From: an uncultured Burkholderiales bacterium
Lineage (GTDB): Bacteria > Pseudomonadota > Gammaproteobacteria > Burkholderiales > Burkholderiaceae
DNA: 44,245 nucleotides
Reading direction: 5' to 3'
Assembly: GCA_946480465.1 (NCBI GenBank)
Contig: CAMLJY010000053.1
Location: 1-44,245, forward strand
In this document: positions 8,950 to 19,988 of the stretch, piece after piece
How positions within the stretch are numbered: position 1 is the stretch's first letter
Layout: each line of letters begins with the position of its first letter
Translations under genes and position numbers: made by a program
Notes under the pieces: model-generated
The model's database searches: none
Seen by the model: only the letters and a program-made list of their open reading frames with translations
Told to the model about the DNA's origin: nothing

Positions 8950-9852
8950 TCAGCGCGCCGGGGCCGTGCCGACCAGCCAGCCAGCGCCCTGGCCCAGCCC
9001 ATCGGGCAGCGGGCGCCAGGCCTGCGGCGCCCCGACCACCGACGCGTGCACATAGGCATCGATGTCCTGCTGCCGGTCCGCCAGCGGCTTGGCCAGTGCG
9101 CGCTGCGCCCACCAGAACGACACCACGCACAGCGCGCGGCGGGAGCCCTCGTCCCCCGCCGTGCCCAGGCCCACGCCCAGGGCCGACACCGCCTGCTCGG
9201 GGAACGGCGGCTCGACCCGGCCGGGCTGCTGCATCGCCTCGATCACCGCGTCAACCAGGCGCAGGCTCAGCTCCGGCTGCGGCGGCCGCAGCGCCGGGGC
9301 GGTGCTGAACAGCGCGTCGACGCTGGCGGTGATGAAGGGCAGCGGCGGCAACTCCGCTGGCGCGCCGCGCGGCGCGGCGCAAGCCCCTTGCGCATCGGAC
9401 TCGCTGAAGGCGCGGCGGAAGCGCTCCTCCCGTACGCTGGCGGGCCAGCGCAGCGGCGCGGTGCGGCGCAGCGCCTGCACCCGCTCGAGCACCCGGGCGG
9501 CCACGGCCTCGGCGCGCGGATCGCGCATGCGATCGGCCGCCTCCGAGTTCACCAGCGCCAGCACCGGCCCCTGCAGCTGCTGCCGCACGGCGGCATGCAA
9601 TTCGCGCCGGCGTGCGGCCGCATCACCTTCCAGCGCCGGCTGCGCGGGCACGAAGGCATCGGCAAGCGTGTCGACCAGCCGGTCCACCAGACCGGCCTGC
9701 GGCCCGTGGGCGATGGCTGCGGCGGTGGCGGTGGCCGCCGCGGGCGCCGGTTCGCCCGGTGCGCGAGCTTCGTCCGGTGCCGCCCGGGCCGACCCCAACA
9801 CCACCGCTTGAAGCACCGCCGCTCCGGCCAGTACCCGACACACGCCTCTCAT
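8950..9852 (-). CDS. Periplasmic protein of unknown function
   Basis: 300 residues from the ATG at 9852, with GGGAGGGG just upstream. The N terminus is a clear signal peptide, MRGVCRVLAGAAVLQAVVLG ending in an ARA-like cleavage site. An Ala/Pro-rich segment follows, then a mostly helical domain containing LVDRLVDTLADAF and RELHAAVRQQL. The later part contains LPFITASVDALFSTAP, a Trp-rich CVVSFWWAQRAL and a closing GLGQGAGWLVG. Only a few cysteines are present and no catalytic motif is seen. I do not recognise the family. It converges on the VIT/DUF2135 gene across a shared terminator, which suggests neighbourhood rather than an operon. Confidence 0.72.
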   Translation of the reverse strand: MRGVCRVLAGAAVLQAVVLGSARAAPDEARAPGEPAPAAATATAAAIAHGPQAGLVDRLVDTLADAFVPAQPALEGDAAARRRELHAAVRQQLQGPVLALVNSEAADRMRDPRAEAVAARVLERVQALRRTAPLRWPASVREERFRRAFSESDAQGACAAPRGAPAELPPLPFITASVDALFSTAPALRPPQPELSLRLVDAVIEAMQQPGRVEPPFPEQAVSALGVGLGTAGDEGSRRALCVVSFWWAQRALAKPLADRQQDIDAYVHASVVGAPQAWRPLPDGLGQGAGWLVGTAPAR

Positions 9853-9970
9853 TCCCGCCCCTCCCGCTGCGTGGGGCCGGATTGTGAAGGCAGAGCCTGA
9901 CAAGCATCGGCCGGCCGGCCCCGTCAAACCGGGGGATGGACGCGGGTGCCGGCCCCGCGCAGAGCGTGGG

Positions 9971-11779
9971 TCAGTCGCCCGCCACCACGCCTTCGCGCCG
10001 CGGATCGGCGCCGCCGAACAGCCCGCCCGGTACGCGCTGGATGGCCTGCAGGCCGCTGGTCATCGCGGTTTCGCGCAGCTCGTGGCCACGCGCCTTCAGC
10101 GCCTCGACCGTCGCGGCGGGGAAGCGCTTGTCCTCCAGCAGCGTCGGCCCGTTGGTGGAGCCGAAGTTGGGCAGGTTGATCGCCTGCTGCGGGTTGAGGC
10201 CCCAGGCCAGCGTGCCCAGCAGCGTCTTGGCAGTGAAATGGATGATCAGCGCGCCGCCGGGCGAGCCGGCGCTCATCACCAGCTGGCCGCTCGCTTTGTC
10301 GAATACCAGCGTGGGGCTCATGCTGGAACGCGGCCGCTTGCCCGGCTGCACCCGGTTGGCCACCGGGCGGCCCAGCGCGTCCTGCGGGGCGAACGAGAAG
10401 TCGGTCAGCTCGTTGTTCAGCAGGAAGCCGCGCACCATCTGGCGGGCGCCGAACTGGTCCTCGATGGTGGTCGTCATCGCCACCGCGCGGCCGTCGCCGT
10501 CGACGATGGAGATGTGCGAGGTGCCGTACTCCGGCTGCTCGGGCATCGCCGCCTGCGCCAGCTTCGCGCCGCCCGGCACGCCGGCCTGCGCCGTCTTCAT
10601 CGACCGCGGGCCGATCAGCGCCGCACGCTGCTTCAGGTACTCGGGCGCGATCAGGCTCTTCCAGTCGCCGGCCGGCGGCGCCACGAAGTCGGGATCGCCC
10701 AGGTACATCGCCCGATCGGCGAACGCCAGCCGCGCGGCCTCGGTGTAGCGGTGCAGGAAGTCCGCGCTCGGCAGGCCGTTGTCCAGCGGCGCGGCGGCGG
10801 CCGGCGCATGCTCGAGCATGCCGAGCATCTGCAGGATGGCGATGTGACCGGACGACGGCGGCGGGAAGCCGCACAGGCGGAAGCGCTGCCAGTCGGTGCA
10901 CAGGGCCTCCCGCGTCTTCGGCTGATAGGCCGCCAGGTCCGCCTCGCTCAGCACGCCCGGGTTGCCGGCATGGCCGCGTACTTTGGCGACGATGTCCCGG
11001 GCGACCGCGCCGCGGTAGAACGCATCCGGTCCGTCCTGCGCCACCGCGCGCAGCACGGCGGCCAGCTCGGGGTTCCTCAGCAATGTGCCCACCGGGTGCG
11101 GCTCACCGTCGGGCCGGTAGAAGTAGGCGGCCGCGGCCGGGTCCTGCTTCAGGAACTTCTCGCCCTTGAGCAGGGTGAACAGGCGCGGGCTGACGCGGAA
11201 GCCCTGCTCGGCCAGCGTGATCGCCGGCTGGAACAGCTGCGCCCACGGCAGCTTGCCGTGCTTCTGGTGCGCCAGCTGCAGCACGAGCAGCGTGCCCGGC
11301 GTGCCCGCCGAGCGGCCGCCGACCACGCCCTCGTGAAAGCCCATCGGCTTGCCGTCGGCCTTCAGGAACAGGTTCTCCGTGGCCGCGGCCGGTGCCGTCT
11401 CGCGGCCGTCGAAGGCGGCCACGGCGCGGCCGTCCCAGTGCAGCACGAAAGCGCCGCCGCCGATGCCGCTGGACTGCGGCTCGACCAGCGTCAGCACCAT
11501 CTGCACCGCGATCGCGGCGTCGATCGCCGAGCCGCCGGCCTTCAGCACCTGGTGCCCGGCGTCGGTGGCCAGCGGATTGGCCGCGGCGACGGCGTAGCGC
11601 TTCGTCGCCCAGCCCGGCTTCTCGGTGTAGCCGCTGGCGGCCTCGGGGGCGATGTACTTGTCGGTGCGGGCCAGCTCGTCGGCCGGCACCTGGTAGCGAA
11701 AGCCCGCCGGCGCGCTGGCGCAGGCCGCGAGCAGCGCGGCGAGGGTGACGGGCAGGAGGCGCGGTAAGGCGTGTCGCAT
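9971..11779 (-). CDS. ggt: Gamma-glutamyltransferase, lipoprotein form
   Basis: 602 residues from the ATG at 11779. The signal peptide ends in a lipobox, LAALLAAC, so the precursor should be acylated and held in the envelope. The Ntn-hydrolase signatures are present. QSSGIGGGAFVLHWDGR and FDGRETAP lie in the large subunit. The autocleavage/nucleophile site is PEYGTSHISIVDGDG, with Thr about residue 420. Downstream are NELTDFSF, RPRSSMSPT and SAGSPGGALI, which bind the gamma-glutamyl group. The enzyme hydrolyses or transfers the gamma-glutamyl moiety of glutathione and similar peptides in the periplasm. It is divergent from a LysR gene that probably controls it. The C-terminal 'GGADPRREG' is typical of bacterial GGTs. 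Confidence 0.95.
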   Translation of the reverse strand: MRHALPRLLPVTLAALLAACASAPAGFRYQVPADELARTDKYIAPEAASGYTEKPGWATKRYAVAAANPLATDAGHQVLKAGGSAIDAAIAVQMVLTLVEPQSSGIGGGAFVLHWDGRAVAAFDGRETAPAAATENLFLKADGKPMGFHEGVVGGRSAGTPGTLLVLQLAHQKHGKLPWAQLFQPAITLAEQGFRVSPRLFTLLKGEKFLKQDPAAAAYFYRPDGEPHPVGTLLRNPELAAVLRAVAQDGPDAFYRGAVARDIVAKVRGHAGNPGVLSEADLAAYQPKTREALCTDWQRFRLCGFPPPSSGHIAILQMLGMLEHAPAAAAPLDNGLPSADFLHRYTEAARLAFADRAMYLGDPDFVAPPAGDWKSLIAPEYLKQRAALIGPRSMKTAQAGVPGGAKLAQAAMPEQPEYGTSHISIVDGDGRAVAMTTTIEDQFGARQMVRGFLLNNELTDFSFAPQDALGRPVANRVQPGKRPRSSMSPTLVFDKASGQLVMSAGSPGGALIIHFTAKTLLGTLAWGLNPQQAINLPNFGSTNGPTLLEDKRFPAATVEALKARGHELRETAMTSGLQAIQRVPGGLFGGADPRREGVVAGD

Positions 11780-11870
11780 CGGTGAAGGCTGGAAATGGCT
11801 GCGGATGGCGACGCACTCTAGGAGCGGTAACGTCCCTTCACAATGCGCCCTCGGGTCAAAAGACTCTTCG

Positions 11871-12797
11871 ATGGCATTTGACAATCTCGACGACCTGCGG
11901 GTGCTGCTCGCCACCGCCGACACCGGCAGCCTGACCGCTGCCGGCCGGCGCTGCGGCCTGTCTACCGCCGCCGTCAGCGCCGCGATGAAGCGCCTGGAAG
12001 CGGCGCTGGGTGCGCGGCTCTTCGACCGCACGACGCGCTCGGTGCGCCCGACCGCCGAAGGCGAGGTGATGATCGACCACGCCCGGCGCGCGCTGGACCT
12101 GGTTGCCGAGGGCCAGGCCAAGGTGCGCGGCGACCGCGGTGAGCTGCTCGGCACCATCAACGTCACCGCGTCCAGCTCGATGTCGCAGCGCCTCCTGGCG
12201 GGCTGGCTGGGCGAATTCGCCGCCGCCCACCCCGGCCTGGAGATCGACCTGCAGGTCAGCGACGCATGGCTGGACCTGGTGAAGGACGGCGTGGACGTGG
12301 CGCTGCGCAACGGCCCGCTGCCCGATTCCAGCCTGGCCGCGCGGCTGCTGGCGCCGGCGCACCGCCAGGCCTTCGCGAGCCCGGCCTTCATCGAGCGCCA
12401 CGGCGAGCCGCAGCACCCTGCCGAGCTGGCGGAGCTGGACTGCATCATCGGCCGACTGCGCGGGCGCAAGCTCGACCGCTGGCGCTTCACGCCGCGCGGC
12501 GGGTGCGCCGACGCGATCGACGTGCCGGTGCGCGGGCGCCTGGCCTGCGACAACGCCGCGGTCGCGCTGCAGTGGGCGCGCCAGGGCCGCGGCGTGGTCT
12601 ACCTGTCCGAGATCGACCTGCACGACCCGGTGCGCGACGGCGAGATGCGCCGGCTGTTCCCGGGCTTCGACGGTGAACCCGCGCCGCTGTACGCGGTGCT
12701 GCCCAGCGCCCGCTTCACGCCGCACCGGGTGAAGGTGATGCTCGACGCGCTGGCCGCCTGGTTCGCCGCCCGCATGGCCGGCGCGCGTGCGCCATGA
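11871..12797 (+). CDS. LysR-family transcriptional regulator
   Basis: 308 residues, typical length. The N-terminal winged helix-turn-helix (about residues 3-62) reads DDLRVLLATADTGSLTAAGR, then STAAVSAAMKRLEAALGARL and RTTRSVRPTAEGE. A periplasmic-binding-protein-like effector domain follows, with the inner motif DGVDVALRNGPLPDSSL and a conserved YAVLPSARFTPHRVKVMLDAL C-terminal helix region. This resembles the CrgA/DsdC-type regulators that often act on a divergent neighbour. Here the neighbour is ggt, 91 bases away, and both promoters must lie in 11780-11870. The start at 11871 is chosen because the HTH begins immediately; upstream in-frame codons fall in the ggt leader. Confidence 0.92.
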   Translation: MAFDNLDDLRVLLATADTGSLTAAGRRCGLSTAAVSAAMKRLEAALGARLFDRTTRSVRPTAEGEVMIDHARRALDLVAEGQAKVRGDRGELLGTINVTASSSMSQRLLAGWLGEFAAAHPGLEIDLQVSDAWLDLVKDGVDVALRNGPLPDSSLAARLLAPAHRQAFASPAFIERHGEPQHPAELAELDCIIGRLRGRKLDRWRFTPRGGCADAIDVPVRGRLACDNAAVALQWARQGRGVVYLSEIDLHDPVRDGEMRRLFPGFDGEPAPLYAVLPSARFTPHRVKVMLDALAAWFAARMAGARAP

Positions 12798-13178
12798 ACG
12801 GCGGGCCAGCGCCCTCCAGCGCGGGAATCCATCGACGTGCCGCAGGGAGGCGCCCTGCGGCCCGGCGTGCGACGGAGCAGGCGCGGAGGGCGCGGCTCTG
12901 CGCTGAAGGACCTGCGCGGCGCGGCAAATGACGCGTCTTTAACTTGCTATCAACGCGACCACTTCCAGAAAGACCCTGGTGCCGACAGATCGGAAAAACC
13001 GCCCGGCTGCGCGACCCGTGTACTATCCGCCCCTGTAGGCATGCTCAGACCGTCTCTCGTAGGTCTCTTCTGCTCCGCCGGCTCCCCGCCGGCAGTTCGG
13101 TCGATCCATCAGGTGTATTTCTGGCGTCTCTGCACTGCGTGAGCATGTGCTCGCGCAGCACTTGAAAGGAAGATCGAT
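12798..13178. other. Intergenic region: LysR 3' flank, csp promoter and leader
   Basis: No coding sequence can be supported here. The first half is featureless GC-rich DNA. A -10-like TACTAT (13021-13026), without a good -35, would give a cold-shock mRNA leader of about 145 bases. The leader contains GCCGGC-TCCCC-GCCGGC (13077-13093), GAGCA-TG-TGCTC (13141-13152) and GTGCT-CGCGC-AGCAC (13147-13161). It also contains CTGCG (13136-13140) facing CGCAG (13154-13158). The last three pairings exclude each other and end just before the ribosome site AAAGGA (13165-13170). Confidence 0.55.
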
Positions 13179-13391
13179 ATGGCAACCGAAACCGGTACCG
13201 TGAAGTGGTTCAACGAAGGCAAGGGCTTCGGCTTCATCGCCCCTGACAACGGCGGCAAGGACCTCTTTGCCCACTTCAGCGAAATCAAGGGCACGGGCTT
13301 CAAGACCCTGGCCGAAAACCAGCGCGTCGAGTTCGAAGTGACGCAGGGCCAAAAGGGCCCGCAAGCGGCGAACATCCGCGCCGTGGTGTAA
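13179..13391 (+). CDS. Cold-shock-domain protein, CspA family
   Basis: 70 residues, the standard size of a single cold-shock domain. RNP1 is [10 protein letters not shown] (residues about 14-23) and RNP2 is DLFAHFSEI. The protein begins [19 protein letters not shown] and ends with [11 protein letters not shown], as in CspA/CspD-like beta-barrel nucleic-acid chaperones. It binds single-stranded RNA or DNA and melts mRNA structure. AAAGGA lies 8 bases before the ATG. The gene is monocistronic, with a long structured leader upstream and an intrinsic terminator downstream. Whether it is cold-induced or constitutive cannot be told from the protein. Confidence 0.98.
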   Translation: MATETGTVKWFNEGKGFGFIAPDNGGKDLFAHFSEIKGTGFKTLAENQRVEFEVTQGQKGPQAANIRAVV

Positions 13392-13428
13392 GCAACACCT
13401 CCTGTGCCCTTCGGGGCCAGCCTTTGAG

Positions 13429-13457
13429 AACCGCGGCCGCTGCCGCGGTTTTTTCTT
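13429..13457 (+). terminator. Intrinsic terminator of the csp gene
   Basis: AACCGCGG (13429-13436) and CCGCGGTT (13443-13450) form a perfect 8-bp stem with a 6-base loop, followed by a run of T through 13454. This is the clearest rho-independent terminator in the window, 38 bases after the csp stop. Confidence 0.93.
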
Positions 13458-13470
13458 TCCGGAGCGCCCG

Positions 13471-13749
13471 ATGAAGAACCTGCAAGAAGCCACCGAGCGG
13501 ATCTGCGACCTGAAGGGCAGCCTGGTGGCGCTCGACGCGCTGGTGACGGCCTTGCTCGATCAGATGCCCGACGAGGCGCGCGTGGGCCTGCTGCGCGCGT
13601 TCTCGCTCAGCTCCGAAGTGGCGCGCACGGTGCTGCTGCATGCCAGCGTGTCCGACGTGACGATCTCCGCCTTCGAGCGCGACGTCAGCCGCATGTCCGC
13701 CTTCATCGGCCCGCCGGCGGCCGACCTTGCACCGATCGCCGCAGGTTGA
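13471..13749 (+). CDS. Small helical protein of unknown function (92 aa)
   Basis: 92 residues with GGAG 7 bases before the ATG. The sequence is strongly helical: MKNLQEATERICDLKG, then VALDALVTALLDQMPDEA and LLRAFSLSSEVARTVLLH. There is no signal peptide or membrane segment. It begins just after the csp terminator, so it needs its own promoter or read-through. Its last 47 bases overlap the tail of the convergent EamA gene. The clean start and non-repetitive composition support a real gene; the family is not recognised. Confidence 0.68.
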   Translation: MKNLQEATERICDLKGSLVALDALVTALLDQMPDEARVGLLRAFSLSSEVARTVLLHASVSDVTISAFERDVSRMSAFIGPPAADLAPIAAG

Positions 13750-14617
13750 GCAGGTTGCCGCCCAGGATCAGCGCGGTGCCGACGATGGTGAAGAAGTCGA
13801 TGCGCTCGGCATAGACCAGCCAGCCGGCCAGCGCCGTCAGCGGCACGCGCAGGAAGTCCATCGGCACCACCACGGTAGCGTCGGCATGGCGCATCGCCCG
13901 GGTCATGCAGTAGTGCGAGAAGGTGCCGCAGAAGGCGATCAGCAGCACCCAGGCCCACACCGTGGCCGAGGGCCAGCGCCACACCGCCAGGGCCGGCGCG
14001 AGGCCGATGAGGCTTTGCACCACCAGCATCCAGAAGATGATCTGCACCGCGCTGTCGGTGCGCGTCAACGACTTGGTCATCGTCACCGACACCGCGAAGC
14101 CCAGCGCCGCGGCGAGCGCGATGGCCTGGCCCAGGCTGATGCCGCTGGCCGCGGGCCGCACGATCATGCCGACGCCCACCAGCCCCAGCAGCACCGCCAG
14201 CGCCTTCCACGCGTTCATGCGCTCCCCCAGGAAGGCCACCGCCAGCAGCGCGGTCCAGATCGGCATCGTGAACTCGATGGCGACGACCTGGGCCAGAGGG
14301 ATCAGCGTCAGCGCCACGAACCAGCCGTACTGCGCCGCATAGTGCACCGCGTTGCGCAGGCCGTGGTGCACGAGGCGGCCGCTCCTCATCGACGTCAGCC
14401 CGCCGGCGGCATGCACCAGCGGATAGAGCATCACGAGGCCGATCAGCGAACGCATCAGCATCACCTGGAACACCGCCAGCTCGCGCGTGGCCTCGCGGCC
14501 GGCGACCGCGATCACGACCATCAGCGACAGCCAGCCGGCCATCCAGGCCGCGGCACGGGCCGTGGAGCCGGCCGCGGCGCAGGTCGGGGCAGGGGTGGCG
14601 GGCGGGGTCGGGTTCAT
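13703..14617 (-). CDS. EamA/DMT-superfamily transporter
   Basis: 304 residues from the ATG at 14617, with about ten hydrophobic segments in two EamA halves. The first half starts near [19 protein letters not shown] and includes [20 protein letters not shown]. The second contains [17 protein letters not shown] and ends [18 protein letters not shown] proteins of this type export or import small metabolites; the substrate is unknown. The first ~30 residues are Pro/Ala-rich and the start has no obvious Shine-Dalgarno, so the true start could lie slightly downstream. It diverges from the hybrid kinase at 14839. Confidence 0.88.
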   Translation of the reverse strand: MNPTPPATPAPTCAAAGSTARAAAWMAGWLSLMVVIAVAGREATRELAVFQVMLMRSLIGLVMLYPLVHAAGGLTSMRSGRLVHHGLRNAVHYAAQYGWFVALTLIPLAQVVAIEFTMPIWTALLAVAFLGERMNAWKALAVLLGLVGVGMIVRPAASGISLGQAIALAAALGFAVSVTMTKSLTRTDSAVQIIFWMLVVQSLIGLAPALAVWRWPSATVWAWVLLIAFCGTFSHYCMTRAMRHADATVVVPMDFLRVPLTALAGWLVYAERIDFFTIVGTALILGGNLLNLRRSVQGRPPAGR

Positions 14618-14838
14618 CGGCAAAGCAGGCAGCGAGGATGATCGGCGGCGGGCAGCGCCCGACCGCAAGATTGTTGCCCGCCGCCGCATGCGGCCCGAGC
14701 CGCGGGAAGCGCCGTTGCACGGCCCGATCGATTCATGCATGCTGCGGGCTCCGGGCACGTCGCGTCGACGAAGAATCACGCGCCGCATGCCGGCACCGCG
14801 CCACACGCAGCGCGGTCCGTTTCAGGGGGCCTTCCGAA

Positions 14839-17745
<2,907 letters not shown>

Positions 17746-17852
17746 CCGCCGCAGGCGCATTCCGCCCCGCTCACGGACTCCGACGGCGACGTACGCCGCG
17801 GCAAGTGCTCTGCGGGCCGCGGGCCGCGGGCCGCACCCGCGAAACGCTCGAC

Positions 17853-17877
17853 GTGCCGCGGGCCGCGCCCGCGGCGC
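17853..17877. terminator. GC hairpin downstream of the hybrid kinase
   Basis: CCGCGGGC (17856-17863) and GCCCGCGG (17867-17874) are perfect complements with a 3-base loop. The stem extends outward by a further G-C, G-U and G-C pair. It has no T-run. It follows three tandem CGGGCCG-type copies at 17813-17835. It is possibly the end of the kinase transcript, or simply GC-repeat DNA. Confidence 0.35.
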
Positions 17878-17925
17878 GCACGACCATCCCCCCGGCGCAG
17901 GCATGGGGAAAAACCAGCGGTTGTG

Positions 17926-17946
17926 ATTACGTAATTACAGCATTAC
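17926..17946 (+). promoter_or_regulatory. Triple ATTAC element in front of the malonate operon regulator
   Basis: ATTAC occurs three times at exact 8-base steps (17926, 17934, 17942). It is embedded in the overlapping palindromes ATTACGTAAT (17926-17935) and GTAATTAC (17931-17938). The element is an AT-rich patch 10 bases upstream of the GntR-family start codon. It is a likely autoregulatory operator and/or core promoter of the operon. The match to a specific GntR consensus is not established. Confidence 0.5.
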
Positions 17947-17955
17947 AGTGCCGCG

Positions 17956-18642
17956 ATGGCCGATCCGATCCCCCTGCGCGGCACCTCGCTGCACGACGGC
18001 GTCGCCGCCCGGCTGCGCACCATGGTGTTCGAGCGCGAGCTGGCCCCCGGCGAGTACATCGACGAACTGGCCCTGGCCGAGGCCTGGCACATCAGCCGCA
18101 CGCCGCTGCGCGAGGCGCTGAAGGTGCTGGCCGCCGAGGGATTGGTGGAACTGGTGCCGCGCCGCGGCTGCCGCGTCATCGAGATGACCGATGCCGATGC
18201 CGAGCAGCTGTTCCCGGTGATGGCGATGCTGGAAGGCCGCTGCGCGCTGGAAGCCACGCAGCGCGCCAGCGACGACGACATCGCCGAGCTGCGCCGCCTG
18301 CACGAGCAGCTGGAACGCACCGCCTCGGCCGGGGACATAGACGGTTATTACCGCGTCAATCACGAGTTCCATTCGCTGGTGCAGCAGCTGGCGGCCAACC
18401 GCTGGCTGGACCGTGTCGGCGGCGACCTGCGCCGCTTCATGCGCCTGTGGCGCGGCCGCCAGCTGAAGCTGCCGGGGCGGCTGGCCGCCTCGCTGAACGA
18501 GCACCGCGTGCTGATCGATGCCTTCGAGCAGCGCGACGCGCAGCGCGCAGAACGCGCGATGCACGACCACCTGATGGCGCAGCTGGCGGCGCTGAAGGCG
18601 CTGCAGCGCCGTGAACGCAAGGGGAGCCAGAAGCATGCTTGA
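17956..18642 (+). CDS. matR: GntR/FCD-family regulator of the malonate operon (MatR-like)
   Basis: 228 residues. The winged-helix GntR domain spans residues ~8-75, with LRTMVFERELAPGEYIDELA and the recognition region SRTPLREALKVLAAEG. An all-helical FCD effector domain follows (~85-215), with metal/ligand positions in the pattern ALEA, NHEFH and HRVLIDAFEQRDAQRAERAM. FCD regulators typically bind a carboxylate effector. As the first gene of an operon for malonyl-CoA decarboxylase and synthetase it is best read as MatR, a repressor relieved by malonate. Its 3' end overlaps the decarboxylase start by 8 bases, indicating coupled translation. The symbol rests on context as well as family. Confidence 0.85.
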   Translation: MADPIPLRGTSLHDGVAARLRTMVFERELAPGEYIDELALAEAWHISRTPLREALKVLAAEGLVELVPRRGCRVIEMTDADAEQLFPVMAMLEGRCALEATQRASDDDIAELRRLHEQLERTASAGDIDGYYRVNHEFHSLVQQLAANRWLDRVGGDLRRFMRLWRGRQLKLPGRLAASLNEHRVLIDAFEQRDAQRAERAMHDHLMAQLAALKALQRRERKGSQKHA

Positions 18643-19939
18643 ACAGCTGCGCAGCGCGGCGCGCCGCGTGCAGTCCGAACGCCACGTCCGCGCGCTGCTG
18701 GGCGACTGCCGGCGCCTGTTGTCCGAGCGCGGCGAGGCCAACGGGCCCACCATCGCCTCGGGCATCGTCGGCCAGCTCGATGCGCTGGCGGACGAGCAGC
18801 GCCTGGCCTTCTTCCAGCACCTGGCGCAGGACTTCGGCCCCGACCCGCAGCAGGTGCTGGAATGCGCCCAGGCCTATGCCAAGGCGCCGACCGACCCCGC
18901 CCGCCTGATGCGGCTGACGCAGGCCGCCGAACCACCACGCCAGGAGCTGTTCCGGCGCCTGAACCGAGCCCCCGGCGGCACCGCGGCCCTGGTGCGGCTG
19001 CGGCGCGCGCTGCTGGAGCGGCTGCCGAAGCAGGCGCCCCTGCAATCGGTGGAACAAGACCTGCTGCACCTGCTGTCGAGCTGGTTCAACCCGGGCTTCC
19101 TGCAGATGCGCCGCGTGGACTGGAACTCGCCCGCGCAGCTGCTGGAGCAGATCATCCGGCATGAGGCGGTGCACGAGATCGACGGCTGGGACGACCTGCG
19201 CCGCCGCCTGCAGCCCGACCGCCGCTGCTTCGCCTTCTTCCACCCGCAGCTGCCGGACGAGCCGCTGATCTTCGTCGAGGTGGCGCTGGTGCCCGAGATG
19301 GCCGACGCCATCGCCCCGCTGATCGACAAGAAGTCGCAGCCGCTGCCGCCGGAGCAGTTCAAGGTCGCCGTCTTCTACTCGATCAGCAACTGCCAGCCGG
19401 GGCTGCGCGGCGTGTCGCTGGGCAACTTCCTGATCAAGCGCGTCGCCGAGACGCTGAAGCAGGAGCTGCCGCAGCTGAAGACCTTCTGCACGCTGTCGCC
19501 CATCCCCGGCCTGATGGGCTGGCTGCACAAGGCGGCCGAGCATTTCGAGGTGCTGCCGCAGGCTGCCGGCGAGCGCGCGGCACAGGCCCTGGCGGCCTTG
19601 CGTGCCGCCAGCGGCGGCGACCTGGCCGCCCTGGGCACCGCCAACAGCCCGCAGCGCGGTGATCCGGCGGTGCAGGACGCGCTGCTGACGCTGGCGGCGA
19701 TCTACCTGGTGCACGCATCCCCCACGCCGCACGGCGACCCGGTGGCGCGCTTCCACCTCGACAACGGCGCCCGGCTGGAACGCCTGAACGCACGCGCCAA
19801 TCTCTCCCCCAAGGGCCTGAAGCAGTCGGCCGGGCTGATGGTGAACTACCTCTACGACCTGCACCGCATCGAGACCTGCCACGACCGGTTCGTCCACGGC
19901 CGGGTGGTCCATTCCCGCGCCGTGTCGGCGCTGCTGTAA
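18635..19939 (+). CDS. matA: Malonyl-CoA decarboxylase
   Basis: 434 residues from the ATG at 18635, with AGGGGAG 9 bases upstream. It converts malonyl-CoA to acetyl-CoA and CO2. Family signatures include the helical N-terminal domain and a GNAT-like catalytic domain. That domain shows ELLFRRLNRA-like QELFRRLN, WNSPAQLLEQIIRHEAVHEI, RCFAFFHPQLPDEPLIFVEV, and YSISNCQPGLRGVSLGNFLI. The catalytic Ser is in FCTLSPIPGLMGW and the catalytic His in VARFHLDNGARLERLN. C-terminal NYLYDL is also conserved. With the synthetase two genes later it lets the cell turn free malonate into acetyl-CoA. Confidence 0.96.
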   Translation: MLEQLRSAARRVQSERHVRALLGDCRRLLSERGEANGPTIASGIVGQLDALADEQRLAFFQHLAQDFGPDPQQVLECAQAYAKAPTDPARLMRLTQAAEPPRQELFRRLNRAPGGTAALVRLRRALLERLPKQAPLQSVEQDLLHLLSSWFNPGFLQMRRVDWNSPAQLLEQIIRHEAVHEIDGWDDLRRRLQPDRRCFAFFHPQLPDEPLIFVEVALVPEMADAIAPLIDKKSQPLPPEQFKVAVFYSISNCQPGLRGVSLGNFLIKRVAETLKQELPQLKTFCTLSPIPGLMGWLHKAAEHFEVLPQAAGERAAQALAALRAASGGDLAALGTANSPQRGDPAVQDALLTLAAIYLVHASPTPHGDPVARFHLDNGARLERLNARANLSPKGLKQSAGLMVNYLYDLHRIETCHDRFVHGRVVHSRAVSALL

Positions 19940-19988
19940 CGCACGAAGCGGCCGTCCGAGCCGCCCTGCGATCCCTCAAGACGGAGAC

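Noticed and set aside
3632..9130. A 1832-codon open frame on the minus strand
   Set aside because: It is antisense to metF, the FkbM gene and the VIT protein. Its translation is Arg/Gln/His/Gly-rich with no domains, the usual by-product of very GC-rich codon bias.
11780..12553. 258-codon N-terminal extension of the gamma-glutamyltransferase
   Set aside because: It runs antisense through the LysR gene, while the lipoprotein signal peptide begins exactly at 11779.
12837..13142. A 101-codon open frame before the cold-shock gene
   Set aside because: There is no ribosome site, the composition is low-complexity Arg/Gly/Pro at the start, and it overlaps the csp promoter and leader.
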